Source: CADEDV01 sp964412375 (lineage in GTDB: Bacteria > Bacteroidota > Bacteroidia > Chitinophagales > Chitinophagaceae). From it: a stretch of DNA of 64,000 nucleotides. A program made the translations under genes and the position numbers. The stretch spans positions 1 to 64,000 of the forward strand of contig CAYPOD010000002.1 of NCBI GenBank assembly GCA_964412375.1, given 5' to 3'. Positions 57,315 to 64,000 of this stretch are shown here, piece by piece. Every line of letters begins with the position of its first letter. Position 1 is the stretch's first letter. The notes beneath the pieces were generated by a model. It was not told the DNA's origin. It saw nothing but the letters and a program-made list of their open reading frames with translations, and made no database searches.

Positions 57315-59567
57315 ATGGAAGTAACCGTAAAGACAGCTCAGCAACTGCGCCTCACAGAAGAAGAATTTGAACTTATTAAACAGAAACTGGGTCGCACCCC
57401 CAACTTCAATGAGCTCTGCGCCTTCAGCGGAATGTGGAGCGAACATTGCAGCTATAAAAACTCTATCAAATGGCTGAAAACATTGCCACGGGAAGGTGGC
57501 AGGATGCTGGTGAAAGCCGGAGAAGAAAATGCAGGGCTGATGGATATCGGCGATGGGTTAGGTGTTGTGTTTAAAATCGAATCACATAATCACCCTTCGG
57601 CCATCGAGCCGTTCCAGGGTGCAGCCACCGGTGTGGGTGGCATACATCGTGACATCTTCACCATGGGTGCAAGACCGATCGCAGCATTGAACTCGTTGCG
57701 TTTTGGAAATTTGGAAGAAGATAAAACACAACACCTTTTATCAGGTGTGGTGCATGGCATCGGACATTACGGCAACTGTTTTGGTGTGCCGACGGTTGGT
57801 GGCGAAATTTATTTTGAACAATGCTATCATACCAACCCGCTGGTGAATGCGATGAGTGTGGGGATTGTAAAAGCCGGTGAAACCGTTTCTGCCACAGCCA
57901 AAGGAACGGGCAACCCGGTGATGTTTGTTGGCAGTGCAACGGGAAAAGATGGAATCGGCGGCGCATCTTTTGCTTCTGCTGATATAACGGAGGAAAGTGC
58001 ACAGGATCTTCCCGCCGTGCAGGTCGGTGACCCCTTCCAGGAAAAGAAATTGCTGGAAGCTTGTTTGGAAGTGATACAAACCGGCGCAGTGGTAGGCATG
58101 CAGGATATGGGAGCAGCCGGTATCATTTGCTCTACATCTGAGATGAGTGCCAAAGGCGAAGTGGGTATGCGGATTGACCTTGACAAAGTGCCGACACGGC
58201 AAAATAACCTGCCTGCCGGTCAGGCAGGTATGAAGGCATGGGAACTGTTGCTTAGTGAAAGCCAGGAAAGAATGTTGCTGGTAGCCCAAAAAGGAAGAGA
58301 AGAAGAGGTGAAAAAGGTATTTGAGAAATGGGATCTTCCCTGTTCGGTTATTGGTGAAGTGACGGATGATGGCATTTTGAATTTTTATATGAATGGTGAG
58401 CTGGAAGCATCCTTGCCGGCATATGAATTAGTATTAGGTGGCGGCGCCCCGCAATACGAACGGGAATTCAGAGAGCCAGCATATTTCGTTGAAATAAAAA
58501 AATTTGATGCGGCAACCATTCCGCAGCCAAATGACCTGAAAGCGGTGGCTGAACAAATCATCGCTCTGCCTTCCATCGCTTCCAAACGCTGGATATATAC
58601 ACAGTACGACAGTTTGGTGGGAACAGTGAATGCTTCTACCAATGCACCCAGCGATGCGCCAGTGGTGCTGGTGAAAGGCACCAAAAAAGCATTGGCGGTG
58701 ACCACCGACTGCAACAGCCGCTATGTGTATGCCGATCCGTATAAAGGCGCCATGATCGCTGTGAGTGAAGCGGCCCGCAATATTGTATGCAGCGGCGGTC
58801 AGCCATTAGGCGTTACCAACTGTCTCAACTTTGGTAACCCCTACGATCCCGAAGTGTATTACCAGTTTGTGCATGCCATCAAAGGCATGGGAGAGGCCTG
58901 CAGAAAATTTGATACTCCTGTCACCGGTGGCAACGTAAGTTTTTATAACCAGAATCCTGATGGCCCTGTCTATCCCACACCTACCATCGGTATGGTTGGT
59001 CTTTTGGAAGATGTGAACAACAGGATGACACTTGATTTTAAAGAAACAGGTGATGTGATCTACCTGCTGGGTGCCGGCAGCAATGATATCAACTGTTCAG
59101 AATACCTGCATCATATTTATGGCGTGGAATATTCACCGGCGCCGCAGTTTCACCTCGATGATGAATTTGACCTGCAGCAAAAGCTGGCATCGCTGATCAA
59201 AAAGAAAATCATTCATTCGGCACATGACATCAGCGAAGGCGGTTTGTTTGTAGCCCTGTGTGAAAGCGGTTTTAACCGGGAACTTGGGTTTTCCATTATT
59301 ACCAACAACAGTTTCCGAAAAGATGCTTACCTGTTTGGCGAGGCACAAAGCAGGGTAGTGGTTTCCGTAGCGATAGACAAAGTGAATGAATTTGAACAAG
59401 CCCTGAATGGTTTCCCGGCAGAAAAGATTGGTGTGGTCACCAGTGGTGAAATGGTGGTGGATGGCGACTTCTGGGGAACGATTGACTGGTGGAAAGATAG
59501 ATATGATACGTCCATAGAAAACTATTTATCAAAAGAGGAGGCTGGTTCTGCGTTGAGTCCTATCTGA
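57315..59567 (+). CDS. purL: phosphoribosylformylglycinamidine synthase subunit PurL
   Basis: 750 aa from ATG 57315, the small PurL form that works with PurS and PurQ. Motifs: FNELCAFSGMWSEHCSYKNS, KIESHNHPSAIEPFQGAATGVGGIHRDI, GGEIYFEQCY, MQDMGAAGIICSTSEMSAKG, LLSESQERMLLV and VTGGNVSFYNQ. It makes FGAM from FGAR, ATP and glutamine-derived ammonia in purine synthesis. Residues 299-305 (LPAGQAG) are an insert encoded by a 23-bp palindrome; without them the sequence reads PTRQNN-MKAWELLLSESQERM, like homologues. Confidence 0.96.
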   Translation: MEVTVKTAQQLRLTEEEFELIKQKLGRTPNFNELCAFSGMWSEHCSYKNSIKWLKTLPREGGRMLVKAGEENAGLMDIGDGLGVVFKIESHNHPSAIEPFQGAATGVGGIHRDIFTMGARPIAALNSLRFGNLEEDKTQHLLSGVVHGIGHYGNCFGVPTVGGEIYFEQCYHTNPLVNAMSVGIVKAGETVSATAKGTGNPVMFVGSATGKDGIGGASFASADITEESAQDLPAVQVGDPFQEKKLLEACLEVIQTGAVVGMQDMGAAGIICSTSEMSAKGEVGMRIDLDKVPTRQNNLPAGQAGMKAWELLLSESQERMLLVAQKGREEEVKKVFEKWDLPCSVIGEVTDDGILNFYMNGELEASLPAYELVLGGGAPQYEREFREPAYFVEIKKFDAATIPQPNDLKAVAEQIIALPSIASKRWIYTQYDSLVGTVNASTNAPSDAPVVLVKGTKKALAVTTDCNSRYVYADPYKGAMIAVSEAARNIVCSGGQPLGVTNCLNFGNPYDPEVYYQFVHAIKGMGEACRKFDTPVTGGNVSFYNQNPDGPVYPTPTIGMVGLLEDVNNRMTLDFKETGDVIYLLGAGSNDINCSEYLHHIYGVEYSPAPQFHLDDEFDLQQKLASLIKKKIIHSAHDISEGGLFVALCESGFNRELGFSIITNNSFRKDAYLFGEAQSRVVVSVAIDKVNEFEQALNGFPAEKIGVVTSGEMVVDGDFWGTIDWWKDRYDTSIENYLSKEEAGSALSPI
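58207..58229. repeat. palindromic element inserted in frame in purL
   Basis: ACCTGCCTG-CCGGT-CAGGCAGGT, 9-bp perfect arms. It adds codons for LPAGQAG and belongs to the same family as the 22-bp palindrome at 26647-26668. Confidence 0.82.
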
Positions 59568-59601
59568 CCGTTCTCCGGTATCTTTACGCAAAGCAACGAT
59601 C

Positions 59602-60396
59602 ATGGCAAAAAAAATTGCAATCATTGGCGGGGGCAACCTCGGCGCCTCCATCGCCGAAGGCTTGCTGCAAAGCGAGTTCAGCCGCCCGGTGGAATTGTCC
59701 ATCACCCGGCGCAATCTTTCTCATCTCGGCCGCTTTGCCGAGCAGGGCTGCATGGTGCACAGTGATAACAGGAAAGCGGTGAAAGCCAGCGAGGTTATTA
59801 TCCTCGCCGTTAAGCCCTATAACTATGCCGACATTTTGCAGGATATCAAATCCGTGCTTGATCCCAAAAAGCATATACTTGTTTCCGTTATAACCGGCGT
59901 TTGGATAGCCGAATTGCAAAAGGCCATTGGTAAACCGGTGCCGGTGATAAGGGCCATGCCCAACACCGCCATTGCCATACAGCAAAGCATGACCTGCCTG
60001 GCCCATGCCGGGGCATCTGCCACGCAGCTTTCATATATACAGGATCTGTTTGGCCAGTTGGGCCGCACGGTGATCATTGATGAAAAACTGATGGATGCGG
60101 CCACGGTGCTCGGCGCCTGCGGCACAGCCTATGCCATGCGCTACATCAGGGCCAATATACAAGGCGGTATCGAAATTGGTTTTGATGCGGCCACTGCTTC
60201 ACTTATTGCGGCACAAACGGTGAAAGGTGCTGCGGAATTATTGTTACAAAAAGGCTCACATCCCGAACAGGAGATTGATAAAGTGACCACACCCAAGGGC
60301 TGCACCATTGCCGGGCTGAATGAAATGGAACACCAGGGCTTCAGTTCATCTCTTATCAGGGGTTTGGTGGCGAGTTATAAGAAGATTGAGGGGTGA
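59602..60396 (+). CDS. proC: pyrroline-5-carboxylate reductase
   Basis: 264 aa. NADPH-binding motif KIAIIGGGNLGASIAEGL, then VIILAVKPYNYADIL, PVPVIRAMPNTAIAIQQSMTCL (catalytic-site region) and ALGACGTAYAMRYIRANIQG; the C-terminus has the family signature TVKGAAELLLQKGSHPEQEIDKVTTPKGCTIAGLNEMEHQGF. It reduces pyrroline-5-carboxylate to proline. GC content is a little higher than its neighbours. The start is 34 bases after the purL stop. Confidence 0.96.
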   Translation: MAKKIAIIGGGNLGASIAEGLLQSEFSRPVELSITRRNLSHLGRFAEQGCMVHSDNRKAVKASEVIILAVKPYNYADILQDIKSVLDPKKHILVSVITGVWIAELQKAIGKPVPVIRAMPNTAIAIQQSMTCLAHAGASATQLSYIQDLFGQLGRTVIIDEKLMDAATVLGACGTAYAMRYIRANIQGGIEIGFDAATASLIAAQTVKGAAELLLQKGSHPEQEIDKVTTPKGCTIAGLNEMEHQGFSSSLIRGLVASYKKIEG

Positions 60397-60600
60397 AAAC
60401 GTTAAAGCATTTGCGATGGCATGGCAATAGCGAAATGTCAGCCTGGTACAAATGCTAAATTAAAAAACTGATGTTGAATTTAAGAACTATAGACCAACAG
60501 CGTAATGTCGGCCGAAACTGAAGCTGAAAAATGATTTGCTGCCGATTGCTCCAATGTCCAGCCATGCTATTGCAAATGCACTGTTAGTGGCATGTGCTTT
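60397..60600. other. 204-base non-coding segment with imperfect inverted repeats
   Basis: Begins AACGTTAAAGCATTTGCGATGGCATGGCAATAGC and ends GCCATGCTATTGCAAATGCACTGTTAGTGGCA. The two ends are imperfect inverted repeats. With 61150-61190 it brackets the next gene (see findings). No ORF or promoter. Confidence 0.5.
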
Positions 60601-61128
60601 TCAGTCACGAATTTTTGCATGTTCAACTGCAACGACTTTTGCTTGGTCAAACTTGATAATTAGGTTGTGAAACAAAAAGCCAAGTCCACCACCGCCCATT
60701 CCCATCTCATAGGTCCAGGTGTTTATTGTGTCTTGTCGCCAAGTACTGTCGCTGCCCCATGTCGGTTCGCCTAATATTTGTTTTACTTGATTGGTGTCTT
60801 TGTTTATAAGCATTTTACTGCTGATAATGTCACCAGCCATTTGAAAACGTCCTTCTCTGTCGGTTAACCATTGCGACTTGTTGAAGTCTTTGCTTGGCGT
60901 GTTAGTCATACCAAACATGAAAAGCGTAATAAGTCCCGCGTAAATAATTGGTGTTCCTATTAGAGTAGCAGACCAAGTCGCAATTTTTCTTGTCCTGTCA
61001 ACTTTGATATATTTTTTCAGCAACCACTTCCAAAAGAAAAATGTCGGAATGGCGATAATGAGAAGAATAAAATAAACTTCAATACTTAGTCCCAATATAA
61101 CAGGTATGTCAAGAAGTGGAAGGGTCAT
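60601..61128 (-). CDS. membrane protein with BamE/SmpA-like C-terminal domain, unknown
   Basis: 175 aa. Two transmembrane segments (about residues 12-35 and 49-73) and then a soluble part. ISSKMLINKDTNQVKQILGEPTWGSDS with a late TWTYEMGMGGGGLGFLFHNLIIKFDQAKVVAVEHA has the helix-strand order of BamE/SmpA-like domains (MxxxxVxxxLGxP followed by W-x-Y). Function unknown. The gene is flanked by GTTAGTGGCA and TGCCACTAAC inverted repeats and separates proC from the dehydrogenase, as if inserted. Confidence 0.65.
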   Translation of the reverse strand: MTLPLLDIPVILGLSIEVYFILLIIAIPTFFFWKWLLKKYIKVDRTRKIATWSATLIGTPIIYAGLITLFMFGMTNTPSKDFNKSQWLTDREGRFQMAGDIISSKMLINKDTNQVKQILGEPTWGSDSTWRQDTINTWTYEMGMGGGGLGFLFHNLIIKFDQAKVVAVEHAKIRD

Positions 61129-61241
61129 TAATTCTGTCTCTATGAAATTTGAACTGTTGCCGTCGCATTGCCACTAACGTTTGCATTTACGTACCTTCTG
61201 GCATAAAGTTATATTGATTATCAGTAGAAATTTATGCCGGG

Positions 61242-62132
61242 TTAAACAAACCTCTCACTCACCACTAAATCCTTGCTACCTGCTGTATAAGTGTAAAAAC
61301 CTTCACCACTCTTTACTCCCAGCTTACCTGCGGTCACCATATTCACCAGCAGCGGGCAGGGGGCATATTTGGGATTGCCAAAACCATCATGTAATACGTT
61401 TAGTATGGCCAGGCAAACATCAAGACCGATAAAGTCTGCTAACTGCAGCGGCCCCATTGGGTGGGCCATACCGAGTTTCATTACCGTATCAATTTCTTCC
61501 ACACCGGCCACTCCTTCATACAGGCTGCAGATGGCTTCATTGATCATCGGCATCAGGATGCGGTTGGCAATAAAGCCGGGATAATCATTCACCACGCAGG
61601 GCACTTTACCCAGTTGTTTGCTTAGTTCCACAATGGTATCAGTCACTTCTTTTTTTGTCGCATACCCATTGATGATCTCCACCAGCTTCATCACCGGCAC
61701 AGGATTCATAAAATGCATACCGATCACTTTGCCGGCCCGGCTGGTGGCAGCTGCAATTTTGGTGATGGAGATTGATGAAGTATTGGTGGCCAGTATCGCA
61801 TTTTTGGGAGCATACTCGTCCAATTGCTCAAAGACCTCCAGTTTCAGTGCAATGTTTTCCGTGGCGGCTTCCACGACCAGTTCGGCATCTTTTACACCTT
61901 CAATCAGGTTTGACTGGATTTGGATATTGTCCAGCGTATTTTTTTTCTGCTCTTCAGTGATGCTGCCTTTGGCCACTTGCCGGTCAAGATTTTTGCTGAT
62001 GGTGGCAAGGGCCCTGTCAAGTTGTGCCAGAGAAATATCAACGATGGTTACTTTAAATCCTGCCTGTGCAAATACATGGGCAATACCGTTTCCCATGGTG
62101 CCGGCGCCAATAACAGAAACTTGCTGAAGCAT
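61242..62132 (-). CDS. 3-hydroxybutyryl-CoA dehydrogenase
   Basis: 296 aa from ATG 62132; the longer upstream frame lies in repeats. NAD-binding motif QVSVIGAGTMGNGIAHVFAQAGFKVTIVDIS, catalytic segment GKVIGMHFMNPVPVMKLVEIINGYAT (His of HFFNP type), VVNDYPGFIANRILMPMINEA and a C-terminal domain GVAGVEEIDTVMKLGMAHPMGPLQLADFIGLDVCL. It oxidises (S)-3-hydroxyacyl-CoA in fatty-acid or butyrate metabolism. Single-domain form (Hbd/PaaH type), without crotonase. Confidence 0.93.
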   Translation of the reverse strand: MLQQVSVIGAGTMGNGIAHVFAQAGFKVTIVDISLAQLDRALATISKNLDRQVAKGSITEEQKKNTLDNIQIQSNLIEGVKDAELVVEAATENIALKLEVFEQLDEYAPKNAILATNTSSISITKIAAATSRAGKVIGMHFMNPVPVMKLVEIINGYATKKEVTDTIVELSKQLGKVPCVVNDYPGFIANRILMPMINEAICSLYEGVAGVEEIDTVMKLGMAHPMGPLQLADFIGLDVCLAILNVLHDGFGNPKYAPCPLLVNMVTAGKLGVKSGEGFYTYTAGSKDLVVSERFV

Positions 62133-62202
62133 ATGGCAATTTTTTGGTGAAAGGATAGATGTGCAAGATAAAGCAATGAGGGAAATAGCGTAGCAGGAAA
62201 AG

Positions 62203-62315
62203 TTAACCGCAAAGAAAACGCAAAGTGTTCGCAAAGAGCCGCGAAAAATAAGGGATTAGCCTTCATTCCTTTGCGCTTTCTTTGCGGTTTTATTCTTTGT
62301 GTTCTTTGCGGTTAA
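62203..62315. repeat. 113-bp hairpin of CGCAAAG repeat words
   Basis: TTAACCGCAAAGAA (62203-62216) and TTCTTTGCGGTTAA (62302-62315) are perfect 14-bp inverted repeats; inner CGCAAAG words continue the pairing. It lies in the 288-base gap between the dehydrogenase and the next gene, which otherwise shows nothing. Confidence 0.78.
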
Positions 62316-62420
62316 TCATCTTTTGATACAACCACAGGGTATCAAATTATTTTCACCAGGATAAAATGGGATAAGGTTGTTATTCTCTCCGCTTAAAGCG
62401 AAAGACTAAGATTTGGTTTT

Positions 62421-62828
62421 TCAGAATCCTTTTTTGTTGTCTTGCTTTGACAGCAGGTATCTTGTCATAAAGATGCCGCCGGAGCCGCTGTCGTTCGGGC
62501 TCAGGGTAAGTGAAGTGACATGATCCAGCTTCCAGCCGTTATCGGTAAACTCTTTTATTGTTTTCAGGATCTTGTCTTCATTCTCTTTGATGTTCTTGAA
62601 ATTGATACCGGCCATGCTGAACAGGTTGTTCAGGTCTGATTCTTTTTGCGAACCGTCGGGATTGGTGATGATCATTTTGGACCGGCCCAGTCCCCCGGCC
62701 ACCACCGATTCCACCGTGGTCACCTGCATGAATTGTTTGGTTGCTTCACCGGTGGTTTCTTTTTCTTCCTGTGCAAAAAGCTGGCTGCTGCCTGCAACCA
62801 TCAGCAGGATAAGTATTATTTTTTTCAT
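62421..62828 (-). CDS. small exported protein of unknown function
   Basis: 135 aa. Signal peptide MKKIILILLMVAGSSQLFAQ. The mature part, about 115 residues, includes KQFMQVTTVESVVAGGLGRSKMIITNPDGSQKESDLNNLFS and a C-terminal DNGWKLDHVTSLTLSP and GIFMTRYLLSK, a pattern like short DUF4177-type proteins (strand, helix, NGWELVxVxS). Unknown role in the periplasm. Confidence 0.7.
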   Translation of the reverse strand: MKKIILILLMVAGSSQLFAQEEKETTGEATKQFMQVTTVESVVAGGLGRSKMIITNPDGSQKESDLNNLFSMAGINFKNIKENEDKILKTIKEFTDNGWKLDHVTSLTLSPNDSGSGGIFMTRYLLSKQDNKKGF

Positions 62829-63140
62829 ATCATATAATTTTCAGCAAAGCTATGGATGGCTCAAGTAAACAAAAAACATACACTGTCTGAATTGCCAAAA
62901 AGCCCGGTTCAATTGTCAGGCCCGGTTCATACAGCATTTTTGACCTTTCAGCCAGTAATCCCGGTTTCTTCCAAACACCGGTTGCAATTTTGCACATTAC
63001 ACCCGGTGAAGTAAGGAGGTGACACTACGGGTAAATTTTTTTTAGAACAAGATAGGGGTAAGGCTTCTCCCCGTTGTTATATATAAAAACTACTTTTGGG
63101 CGCAGCTTTACTGACAGATCCGGGATGCATCACCTATCGC
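62829..63140. promoter_or_regulatory. 312-base divergent intergenic region with sigma-gene promoter box
   Basis: TACTTTTG (63091-63098) is an exact minus-7 box 42 bases before the sigma factor ATG, without a well-spaced TTG upstream. AGCCCGGTTCA at 62901 and GGCCCGGTTCA at 62921 are short direct repeats. Nothing else is seen. Confidence 0.5.
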
Positions 63141-63704
63141 ATGGAGTTGAACGAAAAATCCTTTACTGATTTGCTGGCCGGCAGAGACGAAACGGCTTTT
63201 GAACAGGTTTTTAAAACTTATTTTAAGAAGCTGCATGCCTATGCTTTATCCTTGATAAATGATGAGGCCGATGCTGAAGAAATGGTGCAGCAGGTTTTTT
63301 TTAAACTATGGGAGAGAGCCGACAGACTTTCTTTTTCCGGCAGCATCGCTGCTTATCTCTACCGGGCTGTACATAATGAGTGCCTGAATTTTTTGAAACA
63401 TGAAAAAGTGAAAGCAGGCCACCGGCTGCAGGTGGCTTACCGTATGAAAAACGATGCGATACCGGAAAAGGGAATGAACAAAGAACTGGAACAGCAGTTC
63501 AGGCAGGCAATGAATGAATTGCCGGAACAGTGTCGTACGGTTTTCCAGTTGAGCCGGTTTGAGGATATGAAATACCGGGAGATCGCTGATCAACTGGATA
63601 TTTCGGTGAAAACGGTGGAGAATCATATGGGGAAAGCGCTGCGGTTGCTTCGCCTGAAGTTAGTTGACTTTTTACCCTTGTTGCTTATATTCTTTAATCA
63701 TTAA
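63141..63704 (+). CDS. ECF sigma factor, Bacteroides expansion family
   Basis: 187 aa from ATG 63141. Region 2: FEQVFKTYFKKLHAYALSLINDEADAEEMVQQVFFKLWERADRL, then IAAYLYRAVHNECLNFLKHEK; region 4: MNELPEQCRTVFQLSRFEDMKYREIADQLDISVKTVENHMGKALRLLRLKL, a helix-turn-helix for the minus-33 element. It is followed 10 bases later by a FecR-like anti-sigma gene, the usual pairing for polysaccharide- or iron-uptake regulation. Confidence 0.93.
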   Translation: MELNEKSFTDLLAGRDETAFEQVFKTYFKKLHAYALSLINDEADAEEMVQQVFFKLWERADRLSFSGSIAAYLYRAVHNECLNFLKHEKVKAGHRLQVAYRMKNDAIPEKGMNKELEQQFRQAMNELPEQCRTVFQLSRFEDMKYREIADQLDISVKTVENHMGKALRLLRLKLVDFLPLLLIFFNH

Positions 63705-63714
63705 TACAACTACC

Positions 63715-64000
63715 CTGGAAGAAAAATTTTACCATATTGATGATGATCTGCTGGTGAAACACCTGTTGGGTGAAACATCGGCCACCGAAGCGCAGCAGGT
63801 GGTGCAATGGCTGCAACAGGATGCTGCCAACGCAGTTTATTTTCAAGAATTAAAAGATGCGTGGGAAAAAAGTCTGCAATTGGCCGCCGCTTCAACGGTT
63901 GATGAGGACAAGGCATGGGAACGTTTTAAAAACAGGATTGGTGCTAACAAAGATGGCGGATACAACGAACCGGTAGTTCGTGGTTTTTCATGGAGAAAAG
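63715..64000 (+). CDS. FecR-like anti-sigma factor, N-terminal part (cut by window end), CTG start
   Basis: At least 95 aa of open frame run off the window. It reads EEKFYHIDDDLLVKHLLGE, TSATEAQQVVQWLQQDAANAVYF and DEDKAWERFKNRIG, the typical cytosolic N-domain of FecR-family anti-sigma factors. No ATG, GTG or TTG lies in frame between the sigma stop and this block; CTG 63715 is the best start, giving (M)EEKFYHIDDD. GTG 63754 is the first canonical option but drops 13 residues. It would hold the preceding sigma factor inactive until signalled from the outer membrane. Confidence 0.75.
   Translation, partial: MEEKFYHIDDDLLVKHLLGETSATEAQQVVQWLQQDAANAVYFQELKDAWEKSLQLAAASTVDEDKAWERFKNRIGANKDGGYNEPVVRGFSWRK

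Noticed and set aside
57108..57446. A 112-codon minus-strand frame over the purL promoter and start
   Set aside because: Overlaps the promoter box and conserved purL N-terminus; no family similarity.
61190..61245. A canonical integron attC site ending in GTTAAAC beside the dehydrogenase stop
   Set aside because: GTTAAAC fits the core consensus and TCTGGCATAAA/TTTATGCCGGG can pair, but the same hairpin can be the dehydrogenase terminator, and no integrase or second cassette is present.

Overview
The window is about 64 kb of ordinary, gene-dense chromosome from a member of the Bacteroidota, most likely the Chitinophagaceae or a close relative. The evidence is the many exact TAnnTTTG minus-7 promoter boxes, the absence of Shine-Dalgarno sequences, frequent TTG/GTG starts, sigma/anti-sigma pairs of the Bacteroides-expansion type, type III plus eukaryote-like type II glutamine synthetases, and several families that are typical of this phylum (DUF4139, OmpA with thrombospondin-3 repeats, CHRD lipoprotein). 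There is no rRNA, prophage, insertion sequence or CRISPR array.

Layout. 1-9.5 kb: partial tRNA-Gly, small membrane protein, glycosyltransferase, histidine kinase, tRNA-Leu, mgtE, SET protein, CHRD lipoprotein, DUF1624-type membrane acyltransferase, mutS. 9.5-21.5 kb: DUF4139 protein; a co-directional run trmH-ubiA-ruvX-def-exported protein; rluD, lipB, a PLP deaminase, a sugar nucleotidyltransferase, and an ECF sigma factor overlapping a membrane anti-sigma/trypsin-like protease. 21.6-31.5 kb: DEAD-box helicase, then a large aromatic amino acid operon (pheA, aminotransferase, tyrA, DAHP synthase/chorismate mutase, aroB, aroA, aroC). 31.6-41.6 kb: L,D-transpeptidase, OmpA protein, peptidase-like hydrolase, a large outer-membrane metalloprotease-like protein, valS. 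41.6-52.3 kb: receiver protein, esterase, N-degron pair clpS-aat, tag, two tRNA-Val genes, mtaB, plsC, priA. 52.3-64 kb: two glutamine synthetases, a polymerase-like membrane protein, purL, proC, a cassette-like single gene, a 3-hydroxyacyl-CoA dehydrogenase, and an ECF sigma/FecR pair cut by the window end.

The most interesting signal is not in any long ORF. Upstream of pheA lies a 29-codon ORF with ten Tyr/Phe codons within eleven positions, followed by a rho-independent terminator whose 5' arm can instead pair with a segment inside the small ORF. This has every part of a transcription attenuator that senses charged tRNA-Phe and tRNA-Tyr, and the operon behind it makes Phe and Tyr.

A second theme is short palindromic repeats. 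Several families occur both between genes and, in frame, inside essential housekeeping genes (aroA twice, purL, priA twice, valS three times, mutS, the end of plsC). One 18-bp palindrome sits inside a duplicated half of a tRNA-Val gene. They look like small selfish palindromes tolerated as surface loops. Other points are two genes whose only sensible start is CTG (ruvX and the terminal fecR-like gene) and a set of genes whose promoter box ends 4-7 bases before the start codon, suggesting leaderless mRNAs.
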